From: Thiosocius teredinicola
Lineage (GTDB): Bacteria > Pseudomonadota > Gammaproteobacteria > Chromatiales > Chromatiaceae
Direction: 5' to 3'
NCBI RefSeq assembly: GCF_002009425.1
Contig: NZ_CP019936.1
Span: 2,157,297-2,221,296 of the forward strand
DNA length: 64,000 bases
The first letter of the stretch is position 1. Each line of letters opens with the position of its first letter. The position numbers and the translations under genes are program-made. This document shows positions 9,709 to 16,988 of the stretch, piece by piece. The notes below the pieces were generated by a model. The model was not told the DNA's origin and did not search any database. It saw only the letters and a list, made by a program, of their open reading frames with translations.

Positions 9709-10298
9709 ATCCGATCTACAACCTGCCGAACCTGCTGACCGTTCTGAGGATCGTCCTGATCCCGGTCTTCGTCGTTTTCTTCTACCTGCCGGTTGGTTGG
9801 TCACGCGAGGCGGCGACCGTGGTGTTCGTCCTGGCCGCTGCCACCGATTGGCTCGACGGCTATCTTGCACGGCGGATGCAGTTGGTTTCGGCCTTGGGTG
9901 CGTTCCTCGACCCGGTCGCCGACAAGCTGATGGTCGCCACGGCCCTGGTGCTGCTGGTGCAGGCCGATCCCCGCATCTCGCTGGCCGTTGCGGCGGCGGT
10001 GATCATCGGCCGCGAGATCGCCATTTCGGCGTTGCGCGAGTGGATGGCCGAGATCGGCAGCCGAACCAAGGTGGCGGTGTCTGAGATCGGCAAGTTCAAA
10101 ACCGCGGCGCAGATGGCGGCGATCACCTTGCTGATCTATCGCGACGACCTGTGGAGCATCCCGATCTACACGGTAGGTTTGGTACTGATGTTCGTCGCGG
10201 TCGTGCTCACCTTGTGGTCGATGACCATGTACTTGCGCGCCGCCTGGCCGAGTTTGCGGGGGCCGTTATTGCCGGCGGATACCAGCGACGAATCTTAA
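9705..10298 (+). CDS. pgsA: CDP-diacylglycerol-glycerol-3-phosphate 3-phosphatidyltransferase
   Basis: PgsA makes phosphatidylglycerophosphate, the committed step to phosphatidylglycerol and cardiolipin, in the inner membrane. The 197-residue protein carries the CDP-alcohol phosphotransferase signature D-G-x2-A-R-x8-G-x3-D-x3-D as DGYLARRMQLVSALGAFLDPVADK, here read in parts DGYLAR, GAFLD and PVADK near residues 48-70, and four to five hydrophobic segments. It overlaps uvrC by four bases and is followed by the glyW tRNA promoter, the conserved gammaproteobacterial order. Confidence 0.96.
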   Translation: MNPIYNLPNLLTVLRIVLIPVFVVFFYLPVGWSREAATVVFVLAAATDWLDGYLARRMQLVSALGAFLDPVADKLMVATALVLLVQADPRISLAVAAAVIIGREIAISALREWMAEIGSRTKVAVSEIGKFKTAAQMAAITLLIYRDDLWSIPIYTVGLVLMFVAVVLTLWSMTMYLRAAWPSLRGPLLPADTSDES

Positions 10299-10307
10299 GA
10301 AACATGC

Positions 10308-10335
10308 TTGACACATTGCGCCAAATGCCTAGAAT
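10308..10335 (+). promoter_or_regulatory. promoter of the glyW tRNA operon
   Basis: TTGACA at 10308-10313 and TAGAAT at 10330-10335 are 16 bases apart, followed by a GC-rich discriminator (ACGGCGC) typical of stable-RNA promoters. The tRNA-Gly starts 15 bases after the -10 box. Confidence 0.85.
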
Positions 10336-10349
10336 ACGGCGCTCGTTCG

Positions 10350-10430
<81 letters not shown>

Positions 10431-10526
10431 TTGTAGGTGATTGATTTTTCTCTCGGTTGTACGCCGCCACGGCGAACCGTAACCCCTAATCAGGGTTGTG
10501 TTCGTTTCGTACAGGGAGATCTGACA

Positions 10527-11417
10527 ATGCCTACCCTAAAAGACGTGGTTGCCGCCTTCGTGGCGGCGCGCGAATGCGACGTCTCCACGCTCTCACGGTT
10601 GGATTTCTGGGTGGCCGAACTCGGCCCCCGGGATCTGACTGAAATCACACCCGATGATGTTGATGCAGCAGTGGTGCACCTAGCTAGCCGGGGCCGATTA
10701 CGCCCATTGCGCGGCCGTGCAACTGTCGCCACCGGCAAACCGCTGGCCGGCTCTACCATCAACCGCTATATCAGCCAACTCGGCAGCCTGTACAAGTATG
10801 CTCGGCGGCTGCGCCTGATCCCGCGCACCTACGTTTTTCCGACCGCCAATATCGAGAAATTGCCTGAGCCGGTCGATCCGGAAAGCTACCTGCGTCCTGA
10901 AGAGGTCCAGCGGATCCTGGCCGTCGCTCGGGTCCTCGATCGGCGCTGGGGCAAGCTGTCGGCGCTGGTCGTGCTGGCCTATCACACCGGTCTGCGCAAA
11001 TCGAACCTCTTGAATCTCACGTGGGCCGATGTGGATCTAATCGCCGGCACCGCGACCGTCTCGCGCACCAAGAACGGCGAGCCGATCGTCGCGGCCTTAT
11101 CGAAGCGGTCCGTGGCTGAGTTGAAGAAACTGCCGGGCAAGCAGCCTGACGAACTCATTTTTGCCGGCAGGACAGGGCGTCCCATGCATTTTCGGGCGCT
11201 TTGGAACAAGGTCGTTATCGAGGCAGGTCTGGCGGGGCGTAATTTCCACCAACTGCGCCACGGCTGCGGCCACGCGTTGGCGACCGCCGGCGTCAATCAG
11301 GCGCAAATCATGGCGCTGATGGGGCATAAGACGCTGTCGGCGTCTGCCCGCTACATGCACCACAACACGCGCGACAAGGCTGAGATTGTTGCCAAGGTGT
11401 TCGACCGTGAAGGATAG
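10527..11417 (+). CDS. tyrosine recombinase / integrase
   Basis: A 296-residue site-specific recombinase next to attL, presumed to integrate and excise the element at glyW. The N-terminal SAM-like core-binding domain covers about residues 1-110 (GSTINRYISQLGSLYKYA). The catalytic domain shows the expected residues: Arg in YHTGLRKSNLLNL, Lys in SRTKNGEP, His-x-x-Arg in FHQLRHGCGHALA, His in MGHKTLSAS and the nucleophilic Tyr in ARYMHHN. The start at 10527 has GGGAG ten bases upstream; an upstream in-frame extension into the tRNA end is unlikely. It lacks an N-terminal arm-binding domain of lambda type, so it is a short integrase. Confidence 0.93.
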   Translation: MPTLKDVVAAFVAARECDVSTLSRLDFWVAELGPRDLTEITPDDVDAAVVHLASRGRLRPLRGRATVATGKPLAGSTINRYISQLGSLYKYARRLRLIPRTYVFPTANIEKLPEPVDPESYLRPEEVQRILAVARVLDRRWGKLSALVVLAYHTGLRKSNLLNLTWADVDLIAGTATVSRTKNGEPIVAALSKRSVAELKKLPGKQPDELIFAGRTGRPMHFRALWNKVVIEAGLAGRNFHQLRHGCGHALATAGVNQAQIMALMGHKTLSASARYMHHNTRDKAEIVAKVFDREG

Positions 11418-12003
11418 GGAGAACTCGCCGCTCATCAGTGCGGAAGGACGGAAAAGACTCCAAACCCTTCTCGGTGAATGTGCTGGAGAGTTCATCGTTG
11501 CGGCTGAAGATGCCGTGGATCTTTATTTCGCCCTTCGGGAAACATCGAAGAAACGACGAGAGGCTGCGCTATCAACGCCGAAGCAAGCCGAAACTGCTTT
11601 GAGCGACATTGCCGGATCGTCTGGGCGCCTGGCATCACAACTGAATCAGTTTACGCCGGCAGATTGGTCGCGGATTCGTGAACGTGCGTTTCTGCGCGAT
11701 AGCGCCGCGCCGCTGTTGAGCGTTGATCTGTTGGAGATTGTCGTCTTACTGCAAGATCTGCAGTTTGCAGCTGCAGACGAGGCTGCAGCTGTTGGCCCGT
11801 TCGTTCGCAAAGGCCGTCAGGCGGGTTCGGAAGGCGTACTGTTTATCCGTCATCTTGCTGATCGTTGGTCGTGCGAAGGCAAGATAAGCCCCGCCAAGAA
11901 AGGCCAGTTTTATCGCGCTGTGCAGCTTGTTTGTGAATTCAGCCAAGTGCCGGTTAGCGATCCCACCGGATGGATCGAAAGCTACCTAGAACTACAGAAT
12001 TAG
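11407..12003 (+). CDS. unknown protein of the integrative element
   Basis: A protein of about 198 residues, mainly helical, with no motif I recognise. It is soluble, rich in Ala, Leu, Arg and Glu, with a charged segment ALRETSKKRREAAL near residue 40 and a C-terminal part ending GWIESYLELQN. The GTG at 11407 lies inside the end of the integrase gene (11-base overlap), which suggests coupling; a TTG at 11386 is also possible. It is probably transcribed with the integrase. Confidence 0.6.
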   Translation: MKDRENSPLISAEGRKRLQTLLGECAGEFIVAAEDAVDLYFALRETSKKRREAALSTPKQAETALSDIAGSSGRLASQLNQFTPADWSRIRERAFLRDSAAPLLSVDLLEIVVLLQDLQFAAADEAAAVGPFVRKGRQAGSEGVLFIRHLADRWSCEGKISPAKKGQFYRAVQLVCEFSQVPVSDPTGWIESYLELQN

Positions 12004-12095
12004 TTCGATTAGCTGATTTCTAAGGTGCCGACTTAGCGTCGACACGCCATTACGCTCTAAGCATCGCCAAGTGGCGGCGAGCAACCGAGCGTACC

Positions 12096-12350
12096 ATGAG
12101 CAAAAGCTATACACCCCTTGATTTCAAGAAACGTCGCGAATGGGTCATCGAAGACGGCGGCGAGCTATTCGGCACCGTCGGGTCGTTTGACTGGTTCGTA
12201 CGACAGCATAGGCAAGAGCTTGTCGATTCTGGCGAACTGATCATTCGGCGCGGGCCTGGTGGGTCGTTGGTTGGCCCCGGGTTCGGCGATGTCGCGATCG
12301 GTATCCTTCAGCGAGAGGCACGCCGAATTGCCGATGTTCATGCCGTATGA
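12096..12350 (+). CDS. small unknown protein of the integrative element
   Basis: An 84-residue protein beginning MSKSYTPLDFKKRREWV, with a central FDWFVRQHRQELVDSGELII and a glycine-rich turn RRGPGGSLVGPGF. The middle part could form a short DNA-binding or recognition helix, but this is only a guess. Its stop overlaps the next ATG by four bases, so it heads a coupled string of small genes (12096-12735). Confidence 0.6.
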   Translation: MSKSYTPLDFKKRREWVIEDGGELFGTVGSFDWFVRQHRQELVDSGELIIRRGPGGSLVGPGFGDVAIGILQREARRIADVHAV

Positions 12351-12625
12351 GCGACGGACTCCCACCTGACGTCCTCAAGTTTCAGCGTCGAACAACGAAA
12401 CAGCCGGCTGATATTTCAGCGGACGAGGATCTTTCAGTTCGCTTGGAACGTTCGCGTCGTGAACTGTTTCGGCTCACTGACTGCGTCGAGAAGTATGAGC
12501 GCGAACTGCAGACCGCAGATGTGCTCTTTGACTTCCGAATAGCTCAAGTTCGATTACTCGAAGAGTGGAACGATCTTAAGACGAAGCTAAGCACGCTCAA
12601 CCGCGACGAAGGTGGTATGACATGA
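12347..12625 (+). CDS. small coiled-coil protein of the integrative element
   Basis: A 92-residue protein with a long heptad-like region from about residue 28 to 85 (LERSRRELFRLTDCVEKYE and LEEWNDLKTKLSTL) that should form a coiled coil. No family recognised. ATGA overlaps join it to genes on both sides, so it is very likely co-translated with them. Confidence 0.6.
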   Translation: MSDGLPPDVLKFQRRTTKQPADISADEDLSVRLERSRRELFRLTDCVEKYERELQTADVLFDFRIAQVRLLEEWNDLKTKLSTLNRDEGGMT

Positions 12626-12735
12626 ACGAGCTTCAGGATCATCACGGTCCCGTGAGCGGCTACCGGCGAGGCATCAAAGACGCTTCGCGGCCGAAGGCTT
12701 ACCAAGCGGTAGGCTGTGTGCTTGGCGTTCTCTGA
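12622..12735 (+). CDS. putative 37-residue protein
   Basis: A short frame starting at the ATGA overlap with the preceding gene and ending just before the next start. It encodes MNELQDHHGPVSGYRRGIKD and a further 17 residues. The coupled start is the main evidence; composition is unremarkable and it has no recognised motif. It could be a genuine small gene or a coincidental frame between two genes. Confidence 0.35.
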   Translation: MNELQDHHGPVSGYRRGIKDASRPKAYQAVGCVLGVL

Positions 12736-12744
12736 GTTGCAGTG

Positions 12745-13308
12745 ATGGCGGCAAGAGACAAGAAAAGATCGGCCGAGTCGGACCTTGAGGAGATGCGAAC
12801 CGCAGCTCTGGACGGGCTGGCGCTAGCAGCAAAATCGATTGTCGAACTGGGGTCGCTGTTCAGAGCTATCGAGCGCATTGTGCCCGATGACGACGTTGCT
12901 ATTTCCGGCCTGGCGCAACTGGGGTCACGTCTCGTCGATCGCTGGGAAATTTCGATGACTAGCGAGCTCGACTCGCTTACCGAGAAGTTGGCGGACATCG
13001 GTAGCAAGAGCCAGCTACGTTTGCGTATCCAAGAGCGGCAGTCCCCGGGTGATGCTTTGGAAAGGCGAATTCGCGAATGGTTGGAGCACACTCAAGATGA
13101 GTTCGTAACAGCGGGGGATATTCTTCAACACGTTCTCGATAGCGAGCATCGTCCCAATCAGAAGATTTTTCAGAGCAGGGTCAGCGTGATCATGGGTGCG
13201 CTAGGCTGGCGTAAAGATCGCAAGACCGTCGGCGGCAAGCGCGTTCACGGTTACCTGCGGCCGCAGGCTCCACAAACGAAAACCAACGACGATGGGATGC
13301 GATCTTGA
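12745..13308 (+). CDS. unknown protein with C-terminal winged-helix domain
   Basis: A protein of 187 residues. The N-terminal two thirds is helical with possible coiled coil (residues 10-105). The C-terminal part, from WLEHTQDEFVTAGDILQHVL to RVSVIMGALGWRKDRK followed by KRVHGYLRP, resembles the winged-helix tail found at the end of VapE/P4-type primase-helicases on mobile elements. Here it occurs without the helicase. This suggests a DNA-binding role in element replication or control, perhaps at the GTTGGGCA boxes that start 30 bases after the gene. GTG at 12742 is an alternative start. Confidence 0.6.
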   Translation: MAARDKKRSAESDLEEMRTAALDGLALAAKSIVELGSLFRAIERIVPDDDVAISGLAQLGSRLVDRWEISMTSELDSLTEKLADIGSKSQLRLRIQERQSPGDALERRIREWLEHTQDEFVTAGDILQHVLDSEHRPNQKIFQSRVSVIMGALGWRKDRKTVGGKRVHGYLRPQAPQTKTNDDGMRS

Positions 13309-13336
13309 TGTTTGATCAGCACTCCATTGGCCAACG

Positions 13337-13587
13337 TGCCCAACCTACCGTAATGGGGTTGGGCACCATTTTCGCTAGATATAACAGGCGCTTAGGGCGA
13401 ATGCCTAACGTGCCCAACCTTTCGCGCGCGTGGGCGCGCAGGCGCGCACATGTGCGGGCGCGCACGTACACGCGCGTACGCGCGCGCGCGAATACGTTGG
13501 GCACGTTAGGCATAGGTGGTAATTCACTTCCAGATCATAGAGTTACCCATACCCAACGTAGCCAAAACAGGTTGGGCAGGTTGGGCA
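13337..13587. repeat. six GTTGGGCA boxes with an 18 bp inverted repeat and Z-DNA-like core
   Basis: The octamer GTTGGGCA occurs at 13358, 13496, 13571 and 13580 and inverted at 13337 and 13411. Two of these form part of a perfect 18-base inverted repeat (13401-13418 and 13496-13513) that encloses 77 bases of nearly unbroken alternating purine/pyrimidine sequence (13423-13490, mainly CG with some TG/CA steps). Iterated boxes beside a winged-helix gene are what one expects of a replication origin or a master control region. An open frame crosses it but its product is arginine-rich low-complexity sequence and is not considered real. Confidence 0.8.
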
Positions 13588-13757
13588 GGTGGACCTGGCC
13601 ACAATCCGTCGACGGTTTGCTGGTTCAGTGGTACAGCGATTCGGGCCGAGCGCCGGTGTATGGACAGGTTCGCCGCTGCGGGTCCTTCCCCAAAGCGTTG
13701 CATGCGGGTAATTCGCACCGCATGTTTTCTGCAGACGCGAGCCCTCTTAGGGGGGTT

Positions 13758-14384
13758 ATGCCTCTCGCCGCTTTAAGTCGTTTTATCGGAATCGCTATGA
13801 ACCTTGACCAGCCGGTTACGCGGACAGCATTCGCTGAGCTCGTCGGGATTTCGCAGCCGGCCGTTTCGAAACACATCGCGCAAGGCACGCTCGTTGATGG
13901 CGCACCTTTGCGCGCTTGGTTGTTGGCGTACTGTGGAAAGTTGCGCGCCGAAGCCTTCGGCGAAAACAGCGGAGAGAGCCTGGCGCCGCCGCGCGCGAAA
14001 ACGCGCGAGCCGAGTATCAAAGCCGGCATGCGCACATTGAGAGTCGTTGCCGACATTCCACAGCTTGCTGATTGGGGCGTGGCAGATACCAAGCAACGCA
14101 GTGGTTTGTCGATCATGTTCCGCGCGCCTTCGGCACCACGCGAGGCGATTGCCATGTCATTGCCTCTTGACTTAGTAACTGTCGCCCCTATATTTGCGAG
14201 TGAGCAGTTTGTTCGTCGTTGCCCTTCGAACAGATATGGCCGGGTAAGAAAGCCCGGCCGGCGACAGTTTGAACATGTGAGCCTAGCTTGTGTTGGCGCG
14301 ATCCCTGTCAGGGCATCGAGTAACACAAGCGAAGACACCAAGGCGGTGTCAGGAATGCGAAACAAGTGCGTAAGCCACCAGTAG
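13758..14384 (+). CDS. HTH protein resembling phage Nu1/small terminase, possibly frameshifted
   Basis: The first about 70 residues contain a helix-turn-helix, TRTAFAELVGISQPAVSKHI, followed by a wing-like AQGTLVDGAPLRAWLLAYCGKLR, as in Nu1/small-terminase-like and related DNA-binding proteins of phages. The remaining 120 residues look unlike any protein. In another frame the reading from about 13975 continues as GAAARENARAEYQSRHAHIE and soon stops, so the gene may be frameshifted or decayed. ATG at 13758 has AGGGGGG close upstream; ATG at 13797 is equally possible. Confidence 0.5.
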   Translation: MPLAALSRFIGIAMNLDQPVTRTAFAELVGISQPAVSKHIAQGTLVDGAPLRAWLLAYCGKLRAEAFGENSGESLAPPRAKTREPSIKAGMRTLRVVADIPQLADWGVADTKQRSGLSIMFRAPSAPREAIAMSLPLDLVTVAPIFASEQFVRRCPSNRYGRVRKPGRRQFEHVSLACVGAIPVRASSNTSEDTKAVSGMRNKCVSHQ

Positions 14385-14419
14385 TGGCATGCGCGGGTTC
14401 GTGTCCCTGGCACCGCCTT
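14340..14419 (+). other. 80-base nested hairpin ahead of the capsid gene
   Basis: Outer arms AAGGCGGTGTCAGG and CCTGGCACCGCCTT (14340-14353 and 14406-14419) pair at 13 of 14 positions, the odd one being a G-U pair in RNA. An inner stem GCCAC/GTGGC with loop CAGTA sits at the apex. The structure ends 32 bases before the likely capsid start codon, with TTTTG after the last arm, so it could be a terminator, a translational control or a processing site. Confidence 0.55.
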
Positions 14420-14451
14420 TTGCGTTGCAGGGACTTGATGAAGGTGTCTCT

Positions 14452-16248
14452 GTGAAGCTGGAAACAAGAAAATTCGCCGTAGAGAGGAAAGGGGAGGCAA
14501 AAGCCCTCGTCTTCCATGCGTCGATCTCGTCAGAGTATCCCGTGCTCCGCCATTGGGGCTGGGAGATTCTCAGCCATGACGCGGCTGCGGTCGATCTGTC
14601 GCGCGCGGCGGATGGTCTGCCGTTGCTTGCGAACCACAACCACCATGAGCCTGTCGGCATGGCGGAAAATTTACGCCTGGTCAACGGCAAGCTCCGAGCA
14701 AACCTACGCTTCTTCTCGACATCGAAAGGCCGTGAGTACAGCACGATGGTGTCTGAAGGCCTGCGTGGCGTTTCCCTTAGTTACGAGATTAACGACATGG
14801 TGAATGATGGCGATCGCGATGGCGATCCCGTCTACCGCGTCACCCGCTTTACCCCTTATGAAGTTTCTATCGCGCCAGTAGCCGCCGACCCTACTGTTGG
14901 TGTCGGGCGCTCGCGGTCGACTCTTCGCCTAAACAAATCACGAGTAATGAGTATGACCACTGAACACGACGAACATGATCAAGCGAACAGCAGTGAGATC
15001 CGCGCTGAGCGCGCGCGGGCCACGGAAATGATACGGATCGGAAATCAGTACGGGCAGGCCGACCTGGCCGAAAGATTCATCCAGCAAGGCAGGTCGGTCG
15101 ACGACCTAATGGACGTAGTGAAGACAATTGCTTCACAGGCGCCTGCAATGCGCGAGCAGGAAAGCCGCGACTATGGTTCGCTCAACGTCAACACGGGGGG
15201 AATGAGTGCAGCCTTGTGTTTGAGCTCTCGCGACCTTGATGGCTACAGCCTGGTGCGTGCAATTCGGGCGTCAATGGACCCAAAGTACATGCGAGAAGCT
15301 GGGTTTGAAATGGAAGTCAGCCAAGCGTTGGCTTCGCAGACAGGTCGCCGCTCGAAGGGTCTACTTGTACCTCTTGACGCCTTGCACGTCCGATCGGTTC
15401 AGAAGTTGGGAACCGGTGGTGAGCTGGTGCCGACTGAGCACATGGGGTCAGCATTTGTCGATGTGCTGCGAGCCCGCTCTTTTGTGATGAATATGTCAAC
15501 TGTTCTGCAAGGGCTATCGGGTGACGTCACTATTCCGCGAAAGGCGTCGAGTGCCGCTCCTTACTGGATTGCTGGCGATGATGCAGATGCCTTGACCGAT
15601 AGCGATCCAACGTTCGATCAGATTGCGCTCACTCCGCATACGGTCGGTGCTTTGACACGCTTTTCGCACAAGATGCTTGTTCAGAGTTCTCCCGACATCG
15701 AGATGCTGGTGCGAATGGATCTGGCTGACACGGTGGCAGTCGGTGTCGACTTGGAAGTGCTACAAGGCGGTGGCACCGCAAACAAGCCGAAAGGCCTGCT
15801 TCCGGCTACACCGGGGTCGTTCACATATGCAAATGGCGCAACGCCAGACAATGTGGATATTGTTGGTCTTGAGGGCGCCTTGGCCGCATCTAACGCGGAT
15901 ATGGGTAACCTGGCCTATCTGACGACTCCGCAGTTGGCAATGGCCTTGAAGACGACCGACGTCGGGACTGACACCGGTCGCTTCGTGTGGTCGTCCGGTC
16001 GTGAGCGTGGGCAGGGCTCGATGAATGGGCTACCTGCTTTCTACACCAGCAACATGCCGGCTGGTTACGTGATGTTGGCCAATTGGCGGGATGTGTTGGT
16101 CGGCTTGTGGGGAATGCTTGAGATCGACGTCAATCCCTATGGGACGAACTTCGCCAAAGGTTCCGTCGAAGTTCGGGCGTTGATGGATGTCGATGTTGCC
16201 TTACGGCATGCCGAATCCGTTGTCGAGATTCACGAGGCTGCGTCGTGA
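14452..16248 (+). CDS. fused prohead protease and HK97-type major capsid protein
   Basis: A 598-residue fusion. Residues about 1-150 are an HK97-type (S78) prohead protease: GLPLLANHNHHEPVG holds the catalytic His and LRGVSLSYE the catalytic Ser. After a charged helical scaffold-like region (about 165-240) comes the major capsid domain, with GGELVPTEHMGSAFVDVLRA, TIPRKASSAAPYWI and a C-terminal NPYGTNFAKGSVEVRALMDVD. In phages these are normally two genes or a fusion next to portal and terminase genes; none occur here. GTG at 14452 has AAGG seven bases upstream; ATG at 14389 lies inside the preceding hairpin. The product would form a particle shell in the cytoplasm. Confidence 0.9.
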   Translation: MKLETRKFAVERKGEAKALVFHASISSEYPVLRHWGWEILSHDAAAVDLSRAADGLPLLANHNHHEPVGMAENLRLVNGKLRANLRFFSTSKGREYSTMVSEGLRGVSLSYEINDMVNDGDRDGDPVYRVTRFTPYEVSIAPVAADPTVGVGRSRSTLRLNKSRVMSMTTEHDEHDQANSSEIRAERARATEMIRIGNQYGQADLAERFIQQGRSVDDLMDVVKTIASQAPAMREQESRDYGSLNVNTGGMSAALCLSSRDLDGYSLVRAIRASMDPKYMREAGFEMEVSQALASQTGRRSKGLLVPLDALHVRSVQKLGTGGELVPTEHMGSAFVDVLRARSFVMNMSTVLQGLSGDVTIPRKASSAAPYWIAGDDADALTDSDPTFDQIALTPHTVGALTRFSHKMLVQSSPDIEMLVRMDLADTVAVGVDLEVLQGGGTANKPKGLLPATPGSFTYANGATPDNVDIVGLEGALAASNADMGNLAYLTTPQLAMALKTTDVGTDTGRFVWSSGRERGQGSMNGLPAFYTSNMPAGYVMLANWRDVLVGLWGMLEIDVNPYGTNFAKGSVEVRALMDVDVALRHAESVVEIHEAAS

Positions 16249-16470
16249 TGTGACTGCAAAGCGGTGAAGTTTGTCGTGTGAGCCTCCCTTGAAACGACAA
16301 GCTAACCGCCGGGCCTGGTTCTTGGGCAAGCCTATGAGCCGGGGACGCCCATCCCGACGCTGTTGCGAGCAGTGATACTGGGCTTCCCCAAATAACTTTC
16401 GATTCGCCTTCGAGTACTGCTTGGATTTGTCGGAAAGCGGTTAAGGCAAGACAGCAATGCACCGGTGGGT

Positions 16471-16495
16471 AAGAAAGGCGGGCACAGGGCCCGCC
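16471..16495 (-). terminator. intrinsic terminator of the minus-strand Cys-rich small gene
   Basis: On the minus strand GGCGGG/CCCGCC with loop CCTGTG is followed by TTTCTT. A separate 20-base perfect palindrome (16501-16520, CCTAGCCGTT and its complement) covers the end of the gene just before it. Confidence 0.7.
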
Positions 16496-16508
16496 AATCC
16501 CCTAGCCG

Positions 16509-16625
16509 TTAACGGCTAGGCCAACTCCGGCAGTGTTGGCATACTGTTTCGAACCGGCCCAGCCGGAAGCGAACATACGCCCTCACAGTCACGGACTTGG
16601 GGTAGATGCAAGTACAAGTTGTCAT
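16509..16625 (-). CDS. 38-residue protein with two cysteine pairs
   Basis: A short gene with a perfect ribosome site (GGAGG, five bases before ATG) and its own terminator 14 bases after the stop. The product has CTC near the N-terminus and CQHC near the C-terminus, separated by a basic middle part SVTVRAYVRFRLGRFE, which suggests a small zinc-binding protein, perhaps binding nucleic acid. I do not know its family. Many phages and satellites carry zinc-finger transcription activators of the Ogr/Delta type, but the spacing here is different. Confidence 0.6.
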   Translation of the reverse strand: MTTCTCIYPKSVTVRAYVRFRLGRFETVCQHCRSWPSR

Positions 16626-16988
16626 CGTTACCTCCTGTTTTCAAAAGAAAAACACGTTCGTGATATCTAAGGGCGATATAGACTTACCGGTCCAGATAAA
16701 CTAATATCTAGGTGCGCAGCCGGTAAGTGGCAGAGGGACGCCCTCACCACCATGCCAACGCTGTAGCCAGCAATAATTGGATCTGCATGCGGCCTCGCCA
16801 AAGACCGTTTATTCGTGAAGATCCCTGAATCAAGTGTCTACTCGATTCGGATACGCTGGCTAAAAGGTGAGTGACTTATCACCTCGGCCCCGTGGATTGC
16901 TCGAAATCTCCGGGGCCTTTCTATTTTTGCCCTTGCGACCGGTGAGGCGGTCACTCGCGCTGTGCTTTCGCAAGGGCAGGCGCTCTTC
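16626..16988. other. non-coding stretch with a plus-strand terminator
   Basis: No gene is supported. A hairpin at 16883-16919 (GGCCCCG/CGGGGCC with seven-base arms) followed by TTTCTATTTTT is a plausible intrinsic terminator on the plus strand. Nothing else on that strand needs it except a read-through capsid transcript or a small RNA in 16700-16880. The small minus-strand gene at 16509-16625 must have its promoter in this region. Confidence 0.5.

Noticed and set aside
13308-13757. First part of a long open frame across the GTTGGGCA box region
   Set aside because: The translated sequence is arginine-rich low complexity produced by the alternating GC core; the region is better explained as a control site.
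14340-14419. Integron attC site
   Set aside because: The hairpin lacks the conserved R box ends of attC, and no integron integrase is present.
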